From Agelas oroides (taxonomy: Eukaryota; Porifera; Demospongiae; Agelasida; Agelasidae): 64,000 bases of DNA. Below the pieces are notes generated by a model. It ran no database searches. It was not told the DNA's origin and was given only the letters and a program-made list of their open reading frames with translations. Made by a program: the position numbers and the translations under genes. Below are positions 14,301 to 28,850 of this stretch, piece by piece; position 1 is the first letter of the stretch, and each line of letters opens with the position of its first letter. The stretch lies in assembly GCA_949130485.1 (NCBI GenBank), contig OX422186.1:7254792-7318791 (forward strand). Reading direction: 5' to 3'.

Positions 14301-16900
14301 TGGAAACATTTTGTCGGTGCAAAGGGCGCACAAAATTGTACGGGTGGTCTAATATCGCCTTCCCCAGCAGCGCCATATAGTGCCGTCAATGGAAATTCTC
14401 GTACTTTCGCGAGTATGCCTAGCCCGGTACAAACGTTGCACTAATGCAAGATTCATATAATCCAGAAGCTATGGGAAAGGAGAGTTTAAAAATGGAAACC
14501 TTTTGTCGGTGCAAAAGGTGCACAAAGTTGTACGGGCCGTCCAATATCGCCTTCCACAGCAGCGCCATATAGTGCCGTCAATGGAAATTAGCGTACATTC
14601 GAGAGTATTTCTAGCCCGGTACAAACGTTGCACTAATGCAAGGTTCATATAATCCACAAGCTATGGAAAAGGAGAGTTTAAAAATGGAAACATTTTGTCG
14701 GTGCAAAAGGTGCACAAAGTTGTACGGGCCGTCCAATGTCGACTTCCCCAGCAGCGTCATATAGTGCTGTCAATGGAAATTCGCGCACATTCGCGAGTAT
14801 GCCTAGCCCGGTACAAACGTTGCACTAAAACAAGGTGCATATAATCCTGAAGCTATGGGAATGGAGAGTTTAAAAATGGAATCCTTTTTGTCGGTGCAAT
14901 GGGCGCACAAAGCTGTACGGGTCGTCAAATGTCGCCTTCCCCAGCAGCGCCATATGGTGCCGTCAATGGAAATTCTCGTACTTTCGCGAGATTGCCTAGC
15001 CCGCTACAAACGTTGCACTAATGCAAGGTTCATATAATCCAGAAGCTATGGGAAAGGAGAGTTTAAAAATGGAAACCTTTTGTCGGTGCAAAGAGCGCAC
15101 AAACCTGTACGGGTCGTCCAAATTCGCCTTCCCCAGCAGCGCCACATAGTGCCGTCAATGGAAATTCCCGTACATTTGGGAGTATGCCTAGCCCGATACA
15201 AATGTTGCAGTAATGCAAGGTGCATATAATCCAGAAGCTATGGGAATGGAGAGTTTAAAAATGGAATCCTTTTGTCGGTGCAATGGGCGCACAAAGCTGT
15301 ACGGGTCGTCCAATGTCGCCTTCCCCAGCAGCGCCATATAGTGCCGTCAATGGAAATTCTCGTACATTCGCGAGTATGCCTAGCCCGGTACAAACGTTGC
15401 ACTAATGCAAGGTTCATATAATCCAGAAGCTATGGGAAAGGAGAGTTTAAAAATGGAAACCTTTTGTCGGTGCAAAGGGAGCACAAAGCTGTACAGGCCT
15501 TGCAATGTCGCCTTCCACAGCAGCGCCATATAATGCCGTCAATGAAAATTCTCGTACTTTCGCGAGTATGCCTAGCCAGGTACAAACGTTGCACTAATGC
15601 AAGGTGCTTATAATCCAGAAGCTATGGGAAAGGAGAGTTTAAAAATGGAATCCTTTTGTCGGTGCAAAAGGTGCACAAAGTTGTACGGGCCGTCCAATGT
15701 CGACTTCCCCAGCAGCGCCATATAGTGCCGTCAATGGAAATTCTCGTACTTTCGCGAGTATGCCTAGCCAGGTACAAACGTTGCACTAATGCAAGGTTCA
15801 TATAATCCAGAAGCTATGGGAAAGGAGAGTTTAAAAATGGAAACCTTTTGTCGGTGCAAAAGGTGCACAAAGTTGTACGGGCCGTCCAATGTCGCCTTCC
15901 CCAGCAGCGCCATATAGTGCCGTCAATGGAAATCAGCGTATATTCGCGAGTATGCCTAGCCCGGTACAAACGTTGCACTAATGCAAGGTTCATATAATCC
16001 AGAAGCTATGGGAAAGGAGAGTTTAAAAATGGAAACCTTTTGTCGGTGCAAAGGGAGCACAAAGCTGTACCGGCCTTCCAATGTCGCCTTCCACAGCAGC
16101 GCCATATAGTGCCGTCAATGAAAATTCTCGTACTTTCGCGAGTATGCCTAGCCAGGTACAAACGTTGCACTAATGCAAGGTTCATATAATCCAGAAGCTA
16201 TGGGAAAGGAGAGTTTAAAATTGGAAACCTTTTGTCGGTGCAAAAGGTGCAGAAATTTGTACGGTCCGTCCAATGTCGACTTCCCCAGCAGCGCCATATA
16301 GTGCCGTCAATGGAAATTCGCGTTCATTCGCGAGTATTCCTAGCCCGGTACAAACGTTGCACTAATGCAAGGTGCATATAATCCAGAAGCTATGGGAATG
16401 GAGAGTTTAAAAATGGAAACATTTTGTCGGTTCAAAGGGCGCACAAAATTGTACGGGTCGTCCAATGTCGCCTTCCCCAGCAGCGCCATATAGTGCTGTC
16501 AATGGAAATTCTCGTACTTTCGCGAGTATGCCTAGTCCGGTACAAACGTTGCACTAATGCAAGGTTCATATAATCCAGAAGCTATGGGAAAGGAGCGTTT
16601 AAAAATGGAAACCTTTTGTCGGTGCAAAGGGCGAACAAACCTGTACGGGTCGTCCAAATTCGCCTTCCCCAGCAGCGCCATATAGTGCCTTCAATGGAAA
16701 TTCCCGTACATTTGGGAGTATGCCTAGCCCGATACAAACGTTGCACTAATGCAAGGTGCATATAATCCAGAAGCTATGGGAAAGGAGAGTTTAAAAATGG
16801 AAACCTTTTGTCAGTGCAAAGGGAGCACAAAGCTGTACCGGCCTTCCAATGTCGCCTTCCACAGCAGCGCCTAATAGTGCCGTCAATGAAAATTCTCGTA
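11380..16900. repeat. Large block duplication, offset 3,457 bp
   Basis: About 11.4-13.4 kb and 14.85-16.9 kb carry the same rare variants in the same order. These are the extra-T run (11,430/14,887), GGAAATCAGCGTATATTC (12,471/15,928) and CCTAGTCCGG (near 13,074/16,531). The offset is 18 units plus 1. A further copy of the start of the block lies near 21.38 kb (34 units from 14.855 kb). Confidence 0.8.
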
Positions 16901-17880
16901 CATTCGCGAGTATGCCTAGCCCGGGGCAAACGTTGCACTAATGCAAGGTTCATATAATCCAGAAGCTATGGGAAAGGAGAGTTTAAAAATGGAAACCTTT
17001 TGTCGGTGCAAAGGGAGCACAAAGCTGTACCGGCCTTCCAATGTCGCCTTCCACAGCAGCGCCATATAGTGCCGTCAATGAAAATTCTCGTACTTTCGCG
17101 AGTATGCCTAGCCAGGTACAAACGTTGCACTAATGCAAGGTTCATATAATCCAGAAGCTATGGGAAAGGAGAGTTTAAAATTGGAAACCTTTTGTCGGTG
17201 CAAAAGGTGCAGAAATTTGTACGGTCCGTCCAATGTCGACTTCCCCAGCAGCGCCATATAGTGCCGTCAATGAAAATTCGCGTTCATTCGCGAGTATTCC
17301 TAGCCCGGTACAAACGTTGCACTAATGCAAGGTGCATATAATCCAGAAGCTATGGGAATGGAGAGTTTAAAAATGGAAACATTTTGTCGGTTCAAAGGGC
17401 GCACAAAATTGTACGGGTCGTCCAATGTCGCCTTCCCCAGCAGCGCCATATAGTGCTGTCAATGGAAATTCTCGTACTTTCGCGAGTATGCCTAGTCCGG
17501 TACAAACGTTGCACTAATGCAAGGTTCATATAATCCAGAAGCTATGGGAAAGGAGCGTTTAAAAATGGAAACCTTTTGTCGGTGCAAAGGGCGAACAAAC
17601 CTGTACGGGTCGTCCAAATTCGCCTTCCACAGCAGCGCCATATAGTGCCGTCAATGGAAATTCCCGTACATTTGGGAGTATGCCTAGCCCGATACAAACG
17701 TTGCACTAATGCAAGGTGCATATAATCCAGAAGCTATGGGAAAGGTGAGTTTAAAAATGGAAACCTTTTGTCGGTGCAAAGGGAGCACAAAGCTGTACCG
17801 GCCTTCCAATGTCGCCTTCCACAGCAGCGCCTAATAGTGCCGTCAATGAAAATTCTCGTACATTCGCGAGTGTGCCTAGC
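15960..17880. repeat. 5-mer higher-order repeat, two copies of 960 bp
   Basis: Two adjacent five-monomer blocks are nearly identical. They share the rare GGTGCAGAAATTTGTACGG (near 16,247 and 17,207), GAACAAACCTG (near 16,632 and 17,592), and a CGCCTAATAGTG plus CCCGGGGCAAACG pair (near 16,868 and 17,828). Confidence 0.85.
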
Positions 17881-20187
17881 CCGGGGCAAACGTTGCACTA
17901 ATGCAAGGTTCATATAACCCAGAAGCTATGGGAAAGGAGAGTTTAAAAATGGAAACCTTTTGTCGGTGCAAATGGTGCACAAAGTTGTACGGGCCGTCCA
18001 ATGTCGACTTCCCCAGCAGCGCCATATAGTGCTGTCAATGGAAATTCGCGTACATTCGCAAGTATGCATAGCCCGGTACAAACGTTGCACTAATACAAGG
18101 TGCATATAATCCAGAAGCTATGGGAATGGAGAGTTTAAAAATGGAAACCTTTTGTCGGTGCAAAGGGAGCACAAAGCTGTACCGGCCTTCCAATGTCGCC
18201 TTCCACAGCAGCGCCATATAGTGCCGTCAATGAAAATTCTCGTACATTCGCGAGTATGCCTAGCCCGGTACAAACGTTGCACTAATGCAAGGTTCATATA
18301 ATCCAGAAGCTATGGGAAAGGAGAGTTTAAAAATGGAAACCTTTTGTCGGTGCAAAAGGCTCACAAAATTGTACGGGACGTCCAATATCGCCTTCCACAG
18401 CACCACAATATAGTGCCGTCAATGAAAATTCTCGTACATTCGCGAGTATGCCTAGCCCGGTACAAACGTTGCACTAATGCAAGGTGTATATAATTCCGAA
18501 GCTATGGGAATGGAGAGTTTAAAAATGGAAACCTTTTGTCGGTTCAAAAGGCGCACAAAGTTGTACGGGCCGTCCAATGTCGCCTTCCCCAGCAGCGCCA
18601 TATAGTGCCTTCAATGGAAATTGGCGTACATTCGCGAGTATGCCTAGCCCGGTATAAACGTTGCACTAATGCAAGGTGCATTTAATCCAGAAGCTATGGC
18701 AATGGAGAGTTAAAAGTGGAAACCTTTTGTCGGTGCAAAGGGCGCACAAAATTGTACGGGCCGTCCAATGTCGCCTTCCACAGCAGCGCCATATAGTGCC
18801 GTCAATGGAAATTCTCGTACATTCGCGAGTATGGATAGCCCGGTACAAACGTTGCACTAATCCAAAGTGTATATAATTCAGAAGCTATGGGAATGGAGAG
18901 TTTCAAAATGGAAACCTTTTGTCGGTGCAAAAGGCGCACAAAGTTGTACGGGCCGTCCAATGTCGCTTTCCTCAGCAGCGCCATACAGTGGCGTCAATGG
19001 AAATTCGCGTACATTCGCGAGTATGCATAGCCCGGTACAAACGTTGCACTAATGCAAGGTTCATATAATCCAGAAGCTATGGGAAAGGAGAGCTTAAAAA
19101 TGGAAACCTTTTGTCGTTGCAAAAGGTGCACAAAGTTGTACGGGACGTCCAATGTCGACTTCCCCAACAGCGCCATATAGTTCCGTCAATGGAAATTCTC
19201 GTACATTCGCGAGTATGCCTAGCCCGGTACAAACGTTTCACTAATGCAAGGTTCACATAATCCAGAAGCTATGGCAAAGGAGAGTTTAAAAATGGAAACC
19301 TTTTGTCGGTGCAAAAGGTGCACAAAGTTGTACGGGCCGTCCAATGTCGACTTCCCCAGCAGCGCCATATAGTGCCGTCAATGGAAATTCGCGTACATTC
19401 ACGAGTATGCATAGCCCGGTACAAACGTTGCACTAATACAAGGTGCATATAATCGAGAAGCTATGGGAATGGAGAGTTTATAAATGGAAACCTTTTGTCG
19501 GTGCAAAAGGTGCACAAAGTTGTAAGGGCCGTCCAATGTCGACTTCCCCAGCAGAGCCATATAGTGCTGTCAATGGAAATTAGCGTACATTCGCGAGTAT
19601 GCATAGCCCGGTACAAACGTTGCACTAATATAAGGTGCATATAATCCAGAAGCTATGGGAATGGAGAGTTTAAAAATGGAAACCTTTTGTCGGTGCAAAG
19701 GGCGCACAAAATTGTACGGGCCGTCCAATGTCGCCTTCCACAGCAGCACCATATAGTGCCGTCAATGAAAATTCTCGTACATTCGCGAGTATGCCTAGCC
19801 CGGTACAAACGTTTCACTAATGCAAGGTTCACATAATCTAGAAGCTATGGCAAAGGAGAGTTTAAAAATGGAAACCTTTTGTCGGTGCAAAAGGTGCACA
19901 AAGTTGTAAGGGCCGTCCAATGTCGACTTCCCCAGCAGAGCCATATAGTGCTGTCAATGGAAATTAGCGTACATTCGCGAGTATGCATAGCCCGGTACAA
20001 ACGTTGCACTAATATAAGGTGCATATAATCCAGAAGCTATGGTAATGGAGAGTTTAAAAATGGAAACCTTTTGTCGGTGCAAAGGGCGCACAAAATTGTA
20101 CGGGCCGTCCAATGTCGCCTTCCACAGCAGCGCCATATAGTGCCGTCAATGAAAATTCTCGTACATTCGCGAGTATGGATAGCCCGG

Positions 20188-20379
20188 TACAAACGTTGCA
20201 CTAATCCAAGGTGTATATAATTCAGAAGCTATGGGAATGGAGAGTTTCAAAATGGAAACCTTTTGTCGGTGCAAAAGGCGCACAAAGTTGTACGGGCCGT
20301 CCAATGTCGCCTTCCTCATCAGCGCCATACAGTGCCGTCAATGGAAATTCGCGTACATTCGCGAGTATGGATAGCCCGG
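20188..20379 (+). repeat. Representative monomer, subfamily E
   Basis: This monomer is marked by GTGTATATAATTCAG, GAGTTTCAAAATGG, AAGGCGCACAAAG, CGCCTTCCTC, GCCATACAGTG and GAGTATGGATAGCCC. It is clustered at about 8.1-10.4, 13.4-13.7, 18.9-20.8, 22.5-23.5 and 25.9-28.8 kb and is essentially absent from the right arm in this full form. Confidence 0.85.
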
Positions 20380-22369
20380 TACAAACGTTGCACTAATACA
20401 AGGTGCATATAATCCAGAAGCTATGGGAATGGAGAGTTTAAAAATGGAAACCTTTTGTCGGTGCAAAATGAGCACAAAGCTGTACCGGCCTTCCAATGTC
20501 GCCTTCCACAGCAGCTCCATATAGTGCCGTCAATGGAAATTCGCGTACATTCGCGAGTATGCCTAGCCCGATACAAACGTTGCACTAATGCAAGGTGCAT
20601 ATAACCCAGAAGCTATGGGAATGGAGAGTTTCAAAATGGAAACCTTTTGTCGGTGCAAAAGGCGCACAAAGTTGTACGGGCCGTCCAATGTCGCCTTCTT
20701 CAGCAGCGCCATACAGTGCCTTCAATGGAAATTCGCGTACATTCGCTAGTATGCCTAGCCAGGTACAAACGTTGCACTAATACAAGGTGCATATAATCCA
20801 AAAGCTATGGGAATGGAGAGTTTAAAAATGGAATCCTTTTGTCGGTGCAATGGGCGCACAAAGCTGTACGGGTCGTCAAATGTCGCCTTCCCCTGCAGCG
20901 CCATATAGTGCCGTCAATGGAAATTCTCGTACTTTCGCGAGATTGCCTAGCCCGGTACAAACGTTGCACTAATGCAAGGTTCATATAATCCAGAAGCTAT
21001 GGGAAAGGAGAGTTTAAAAATGGAAACCTTTTGTCGGTCCAAAGGGCGCACAAACCTGTACGGGTAGTCAAAGTTCGCCTTCCCCAGCAGCGCCATATAG
21101 TGCCGTCAATGGAAATTCCCGTACATTTGGGAGTATGCTTAGCCCGATACAAACGTTGCACTAATGCAAGGTGTATGTAATCCAGAAGCTATGGGAATGG
21201 AGAGTTTTAAAATGGAATCCTTTTGTCGGTGCAATGGGCGCACAAAACTGTACGGGTCGTCCAATGTCGACTTCCCCAGCAGCGCCATATAGTGCTGTCA
21301 ATGGAAATTCGCGCACATTCGCGAGTATGCCTAGCCCGGTACAAACGTTGCACTAATACAAGGTGCATATAATCCTGAAGCTATGGGAATGGAGAGTTTA
21401 AAAATGGAATCCTTTTTGTCGGTGCAATGGGCGCACAAAGCTGTACGGGTCGTCAAATGTCGCCTTCCCCAGCAGCGCCATATGGTGCCGTCAATGGAAA
21501 TTCTCGTACTTTCGCGAGATTGCCTAGCCCGCTACAAACGTTGCACTAATGCAAGGTTCATATAATCCAGAAGCTATGGGAAAGGAGAGTTTAAAAATGG
21601 AATCCTTTTGTCGGTGCAATGGGCGCACAAAGCTGTACGGGTCGTCCAATGTAGCCTTCCACAGCAGCGCCATATAGTGCCGTCAATGAAAATTCTCGTA
21701 CTTTCGCGAGTATGCCTAGCCCGGTACAAACGTTGCACTAATGCAAGGTGCATATAATCCAGAAGCTATGGGAATGGAGAGTTTAAAAATGGAAACATTT
21801 TGTCGGTTCAAAGGGCGCACAAAATTGTACGGGTCGTCCAATGTCGCCTTCCCCAGCAGCGCCATATAGTGCTGTCAATGGAAATTCTCGTACTTTCGCG
21901 AGTATGCCTAGTCCGGTACAAACGTTGCACTAATGCAAGGTTCATATAATCCAGAAGCTATGGGAAAGGAGCGTTTAAAAATGGAAACCTTTTGTCGGTG
22001 CAAAGGGCGAACAAACCTGTACGGGTCGTCCAAATTCGCCTTCCCCAGCAGCGCCATATAGTGCCGTCAATGGAAATTCCCGTACATTTGGGAGTATGCC
22101 TAGCCCGATACAAACGTTGCACTAACGCAAGGTGCATATAATCCAGAAGCTATGGGAAAGGAGAGTTTAAAAATGGAAACCTTTTGTCGGTGCAAAGGGA
22201 GCACAAAGCTGTACCGGCCTTCCAATGTCGCCTTCCACAGCAGCGCCATATAGTGCCGTCAATGGAAATTCTCGTACATTCGCGAGTATGCCTAGCCCGG
22301 TACAAACGTTGCACTAATGCAAGGTTCATATATTCCAGAAGCTTTGGGAAAGGAGAGTTTAAAAATGGA

Positions 22370-23905
22370 AACTTTTTGTCGGTGCAAAGGGAGCACAAAG
22401 CTGTACCGGCCTTCCAATGTCGCCTTCCACAGCAGCGCCATATAGTGCAGTCAATGAAAATTCTCGTACTTTCGCGAGTATCCCTAGCCCGGTACAAACG
22501 TTGCACTAATGCAAGGTGTATATAATTCAGAAGCTATGTGAATGGAGAGTTTAAAAATGGAAACCTTTTGTCGGTGCAAAAGGCGCACAAAGTTGTACGG
22601 GCCGTCCAATGTCGCCTTCCTCAGCAGCGCCATACAGTGCCGTCAATGGAAATTCGCGTACATTCGCGAGTATGCCTAGCCCGGTACAAACGTTGCACTA
22701 ATACAAGGTGCATATAATCCAGAAGCTATGGGAATGGAGAGTTTAAAAATGGAATCCTTTTGTCGGTGCAATGGGCGCACAAAGCTGTACGGGTCGTCAA
22801 ATGTCGCCTTCCCCAGCAGCGCCATATAGTGCCGTCATTGAAAATTCTCGTACTTTCGCGAGTATGCCTAGCCCGGTACAAACGTTGCACTAATGCAAGG
22901 TGCATATAATTCAGAAGCTATGGGAATGGAGAGTTTCAAAATGGAATCCTTTTGTCGGTGCAATGGGCGCACAAAGCTGTACGGGTCGTCAAATATCGCC
23001 TTCCCCAGCAGCGCCATATAGTGCCGTCAATGGAAATTCTCGTACTTTCGCGAGATTGCCTAGCCCGGTACAAACGTTGCACTAATGCAAGGTTCATATA
23101 ATCCAGAAGCTATGGGAAAGGAGAGTTTAAAAATGGAAACTTTTTGTCGGTGCAAAGGGAGCACAAAGCTGTACCGGCCTTCCAATGTCGCCTTCCACAG
23201 CAGCGCCATATAGTGCAGTCAATGAAAATTCTCGTACTTTCGCGAGTATCCCTAGCCCGGTACAAACGTTGCACTAATGCAAGGTGTATATAATTCAGAA
23301 GCTATGTGAATGGAGAGTTTAAAAATGGAAACCTTTTGTCGGTGCAAAAGGCGCACAAAGTTGTACGGGCCGTCCAATGTCGCCTTCCTCAGCAGCGCCA
23401 TACAGTGCCGTCAATGGAAATTCGCGTACATTCGCGAGTATGCCTAGCCCGGTACAAACGTTGCACTAATACAAGGTGCATATAATCCAGAAGCTATGGG
23501 AATGGAGAGTTTAAAAATGGAATCCTTTTGTCGGTGCAATGGGCGCACAAAGCTGTACGGGTCGTCAAATGTCGCCTTCCCCAGCAGCGCCATATAGTGC
23601 CGTCATTGAAAATTCTCGTACTTTCGCGAGTATGCCTAGCCCGGTACAAACGTTGCACTAATGCAAGGTGCATATAATTCAGAAGCTATGGGAATGGAGA
23701 GTTTCAAAATGGAATCCTTTTGTCGGTGCAATGGGCGCACAAAGCTGTACGGGTCGTCAAATATCGCCTTCCCCAGCAGCGCCATATAGTGCCGTCAATG
23801 GAAATTCTCGTACTTTCGCGAGATTGCCTAGCCCGGTACAAACGTTGCACTAATGCAAGGTTCATATAATCCAGAAGCTATGGGAAAGGAGAGTTTAAAA
23901 ATGGA
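22370..23905. repeat. 4-mer higher-order repeat, two copies of 768 bp
   Basis: The marker ACTTTTTGTCGG at 22,371 and 23,139, CTATGTGAATGG, TATCCCTAGCCC and a CGTCATTGAAAATTC variant are repeated in order at exactly 768 bases. I saw no difference between the copies over most of their length, so this is one of the youngest duplications in the window. Confidence 0.85.
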
Positions 23906-25399
23906 AACCTTTTGTCGGTGCAAAGGGCGCACAAACCTGTAAGGGTCGTCCAAATTCGCCTTCCCCAGCAGCGCCATATAGTGCCGTCAATGGAAATTCC
24001 GGTACATTTGGGAGTATGCCTAGCCCGATAAAAACGTTGCACTAATGCAAGGTGCATATAATCCAGAAGCTATGGGAATGGAGAGTTTTAAAATGGAATC
24101 CTTTTGTCGGTGCAATGGGCGCACAAAGCTGTACGGGTCGTCCAATGTCGACTTCCCCAGCAGCGCCATATAGTGCCGTGAATGGAAATTCTCGTACTTT
24201 CGCGAGTATGCCTAGCCCGGTACAAACGTTGCACTAATGCAAGATTCATATAATCCAGAAGCTATGGGAAAGGAGAGTTTAAAAATGGAAACCTTTTGTC
24301 GGTGCAAAGGGAGCACAAAGCTGTACCGGCCTTCCAATGTCGCCTTCCACAGCAGCGCCATATAGTGCCGTCAAAGGAAATTCTCGTATTTCGCGAGTAT
24401 GCCTAGTCCGGTACAAACGTTGCACTAATGCAAGGTTCATATAATCCAGAAGCTATGGGAAAGGAGAGTTTAAAAATGGAAACCTTTTGTCGGTGCAAAG
24501 GGCGAACAAACCTGTACGGGTCGTCCAAATTCGCCTTCCCCCGCAGCGCCATATAGTGCCGTCAATGGAAATTCCCGAACATTTGGGAGTATGCCTAGCC
24601 CGATACAAACGTTGCACTAATGCATGGTGCATATAATCCAGAAGCCATGGGAAAGGAGAGTTTAAAAATGGAAACCTTTTGTCAGTGCAAAGGGAGCACA
24701 AAGCTGTACCGGCCTTCCAATGTCGCCTTCCACAGCTGCGCCTAATAGTGCCGTCAATGAAAATTCTCGTACATTCGCGAGTATGCCTAGCCCGGGGCAA
24801 ACGTTGCACTAATGCAAGGTTCATATAATCCAGAAGCTATGGGAAAGGAGAGTTTAAAAATTGAAACCTTTTGTCGGTGCAAAAGGTGCACAAAGTTGTA
24901 CGGGCCGTTCAATGTCGCCTTCCCCAGCAGCGCCATATAGTGCCGTCAATGGAAATTCCCGTACATTTGGGAGTATTCCTAGCCCGATACAAACGTTGCA
25001 CTAATGCAAGGTGCATATAATCCAGAAGCTATGGGAAAGGAGAGTTTAAAAATGGAAACCTTTTGTCGGTGCAAAGGGAGCACAAAGCTGTACCGGCCTT
25101 CCAATGTCGCCTTCCACAGCAGCGCCATATAGTGCTGTCAATGGAAATTCTCGTACTTTCGCGAGTATGCCTAGTCCGGTACAAACGTTGCACTAATGCA
25201 AGGTTCATATAATCCAGAAGCTATGGGAAAGGAGAGTTTAAAAATTGAAACCTTTTGTCGGTGCAAAGGGCGAACAAACCTGTACGGGTCGTCCATATTC
25301 GCCTTCCCCAGCAGCGCCATATAGTGCCGTCAATGGAAATTCCCGTACATTTGGGAGTATGCCTAGCCCGATACAAACGTTGCACTAATACAAGGTGCA

Positions 25400-28300
25400 T
25401 ATAATCCAGAAGCTATGGGAATGGAGAGTGTAAAAATGGAATCCTTTTGTCGGTGCAATGGGCGCACAAAGCTGTACGGGTCGTCAAATGTCGCCTTCCC
25501 CAGCAGCGCCATATAGTGCCGTCAATGGAAATTCTCGTACATTCGCGAGTATGCCTAGCCCGGTACAAACGTTGCACTAATGCAAGATTTATATATTCCA
25601 GAAGCTTTGGGAAAGGAGAGTTTAAAAATGGAAACCTTTTGTCGGTGCAAAGGGAGCACAAAGCTGTACCGGCCTTCCAATGTCGCCTTCCACTGCAGCG
25701 CCATATAGTGCCGTCAATGAAAATTCTCGTACTTTTGCGAGTATGTCTAGCCCGGTACAAACGTTGCACTAATGCAAGGTTCATATAATCCAGAAGCTAT
25801 GGGAAAGGAGAGCTTAAAAATGGAAACCTTTTGTCGGTGCAAAAGGTGCACAAAGTTGTACGGGACGTCCAATGTCGACTTCCCCAACAGCGACATATAG
25901 TGCCGTCAATGGAAATTCTCGTACATTCGCGAGTATGCCTAGCCCGGTACAAACGTTGCACTAATGCAAGGTGTATATAATTCAGAAGCTATGGGAATGG
26001 AGAGTTTCAAAATGGAAACCTTTTGTCGGTGCAAAAGGCGCACAAAGTTGTACGGGCCGTCAAAAGACGCCTTCCTCAGCAGCGCCATACAGTGCCGTCA
26101 ATGGAAATTCGCGTACATTCGCGAGTATGGATAGCCCGGTACAAACGTTGCACTTATGCAAGATGTGTATAATTCAGAAGCTATGGGAATGGAGAGTTTC
26201 AAAATGGAAACCTTTTGTCGGTGCAAAAGGCGCACAAAGTTGTACGGGCCGTCCAATATCGCCTTCCTCAGCAGCGCCATACAGTGCCGTCAATGGAAAT
26301 TCGCGTACATTCGCTAGTATGCCTAGCCCGGTACAAACGTTGCACTAAAATAAGGTGCATATAATTCAGAAGCTATGGGAATGGAGAGTTTCAAAATGGA
26401 AACCTTTTGTCGGTGCAAAAGGCGCACAAAGTTGTACGGGCCGTCCAATGTCGCCTTCCTCAGCAGCGCCATACAGTGCCGTCAATGGAAATTCGCGTAC
26501 ATTCGCGAGTATGGACAGAACGGTACAAACGTTGCACTAATGCAAGGTGTATATAATTCAGAAGCTATGGGAATGGAGAGTTTCAAAATGGAAACCTTTT
26601 GTGGGTGGAAAAGGCGCAAAAAGTTGTACAGTCCGTCCAATTTCGCCTTCCTCAGCAGCGCCATACAGTGCCGTCAATGGAAATTCGCGTACATTCGCGA
26701 GTATGGATAGCCCGGTACAAACGTTGCACTAATGCAAGGTGTATATAATTCAGAAGCTATGGGAATGGATAGTTTAAAAATGGAAACCTTTTGTCGGTGC
26801 AAAAGGCGCACAAAGCTGTACGGGCCGTCCAATGTCGCCTTCCTCAGCAGCGCCATACAGTGCCGTCAATGGAAATTCGCGTACATTCGCGAGTATGCCT
26901 AGCCCGGTACAAACGTTGCACTAATACAAGGTGCATATAATCCAGAAGCTATGGGAAAGGAGAGTTTAAAAATGGAAACCTTTTGTCGGTGCAAAAGGCG
27001 CACAAAATTGTACGGGTCGTCCAATGTCGCCTTCCTCAGCAGCGCCATATAGTGCTGTCAATGGAAATTCTCGTACTTTCGCGAGTATGCCTAGTCCGGT
27101 ACAAACGTTGCACTAATGCAAGGTTCATATAATCCAGAAGCTATGGGAAAGGAGAGTTTAAAAATAGAAACCTTTTGTCGGTTCAAAGGGCGAACAAACC
27201 TGTACGGGTCGTCCATATTCGCCTTCCCCAGCAGCGCCATATAGTGCGGTCAATGGAAATTCCCGTACATTTGGGAGTATGCCTAGCCCGATACAAACGT
27301 TGCACTAATACAAGGTGCATATAATCCAGAAGCTATGGGAATGGAGAGTGTAAAAATGGAATCCTTTTGTCGGTGCAATGGGCGCACAAAGCTGTACGGG
27401 TCGTCCAATGTCGCCTTCCCCAGCAGCGCCATATAGTGCCGTCAATGGAAATTCTCGTACATTCGCGAGTATGCCTAGCCCGGTACAAACGTTGCACTAA
27501 TGCAAGATTCATATATTCCAGAAGCTTTGGGAAAGGAGAATTTAAAAATGGAAACCTTTTCTCGGTGCAAAGGGAGCACAAAGCTGTACCGGCCTTCCAA
27601 TGTCGCCTTCCACAGCAGCGCCATATAGTGCCGTCAATGAAAATTCTCGTACTTTCGCGAGTGTGCCTAGCCCGGTACAAACGTTGCACTAATGCAAGGT
27701 TCATATAATCCAGAAACTATGGGAAAGGAGAGTTTAAAAATGGAAACCTTTTGTCGGTGCAAAAGGTGCACAAAGTTGTACGGGACGTCCAATGTCGACT
27801 TCCCCAACAGCGCCATATAGTTCCGTCAATGGAAATTCGCGTACATTCGCGAGTATGCCTAGCCCGGTACAAACGTTGCACTAATGCAAGGTGTATATAA
27901 TTCAGAAGCTATGGGAATGGAGAGTTTCAAAATGGAAACCTTTTGTCGGTGCAAAAGGCGCACAAAGTTGTACGGGCCGTCCAAATTCGCCTTCCTCAGC
28001 AGCGCCATACAGTGCCGTCAATGGAAATTCGCGTACATTCGCGAGTATGGATAGCTCGGTACAAACGTTGCACTTATGCAAGATGTATATATTTCAGAAG
28101 CTATGGGAATGGAGATTTTCAAAATGGAAACCTTTTGTCGGTGCAAAAGGCGCACAAAGTTGTACGGGCCGTCCAATATCGCCTTCCTCAGCAGCGCCAT
28201 ACAGTGCCGTCAATGGAAATTCGCGTACATTCGCTAGTATGCCTAGCCCAGTACAAACGTTGCACTAATACAAGGTGCATATAATTCAGAAGCTATGAGA

Positions 28301-28850
28301 ATGGAGAGTTTCAAAATGGAAACCTTTTGTCGGTGCAAAAGGCGCACAAAGTTGTACGGGCCGTCCAATGTCGCCTTCCTCAGCAGCGCCATACAGTGCC
28401 GTCAATGGAAATTCGCGTACATTCGCGAGTATGGATAGCACGGTACAAACGTTGCACTAATGCAAGGTGTATATAATTCAGAAGCTATGGGAATGGAGAG
28501 TTTCAAAATGGAAATCTTTTGTGGGTGCAAAAGGCGCAAAAAGTTGTACAGGCCGTCCAATGTCGCCTTCCTCAGCAGCGCCATACAGTGCCGTCAATGG
28601 AAATTCGCGTACATTCGCGAGTATGGATAGCCCGGTACAAACGTTGCACTAATGCAAGGTGTATATAATTCAGAAGCTATGGGAATGGAGAGTTTAAAAA
28701 TGGAAACCTTTTGTCGGTGCAAAAGGCGCACAAAGTTGTACGGGCCGTCCAATGTCGCCTTCCTCAGCAGCGCCATACAGTGCCGTCAATGGAAATTCGG
28801 GTACATTCGCGAGTATGCCTAGCCCGGTACAAACGTTGCACTAATACAAG
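25400..28850. repeat. 10-mer higher-order repeat, 1,920-bp spacing
   Basis: About 25.4-26.9 kb and 27.3-28.85 kb match monomer by monomer at 1,920 bases. Shared rare features include GAGAGTGTAAAAATGG (25,426/27,346), TTCCAGAAGCTTTGGG, CTTATGCAAGATGT (26,153/28,073) and GTGGGTG-AAAAGGCGC-AAAAAG (26,602/28,522). The copies have diverged by several substitutions each and are older than the 768-bp pair at 22.4 kb. Confidence 0.85.
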
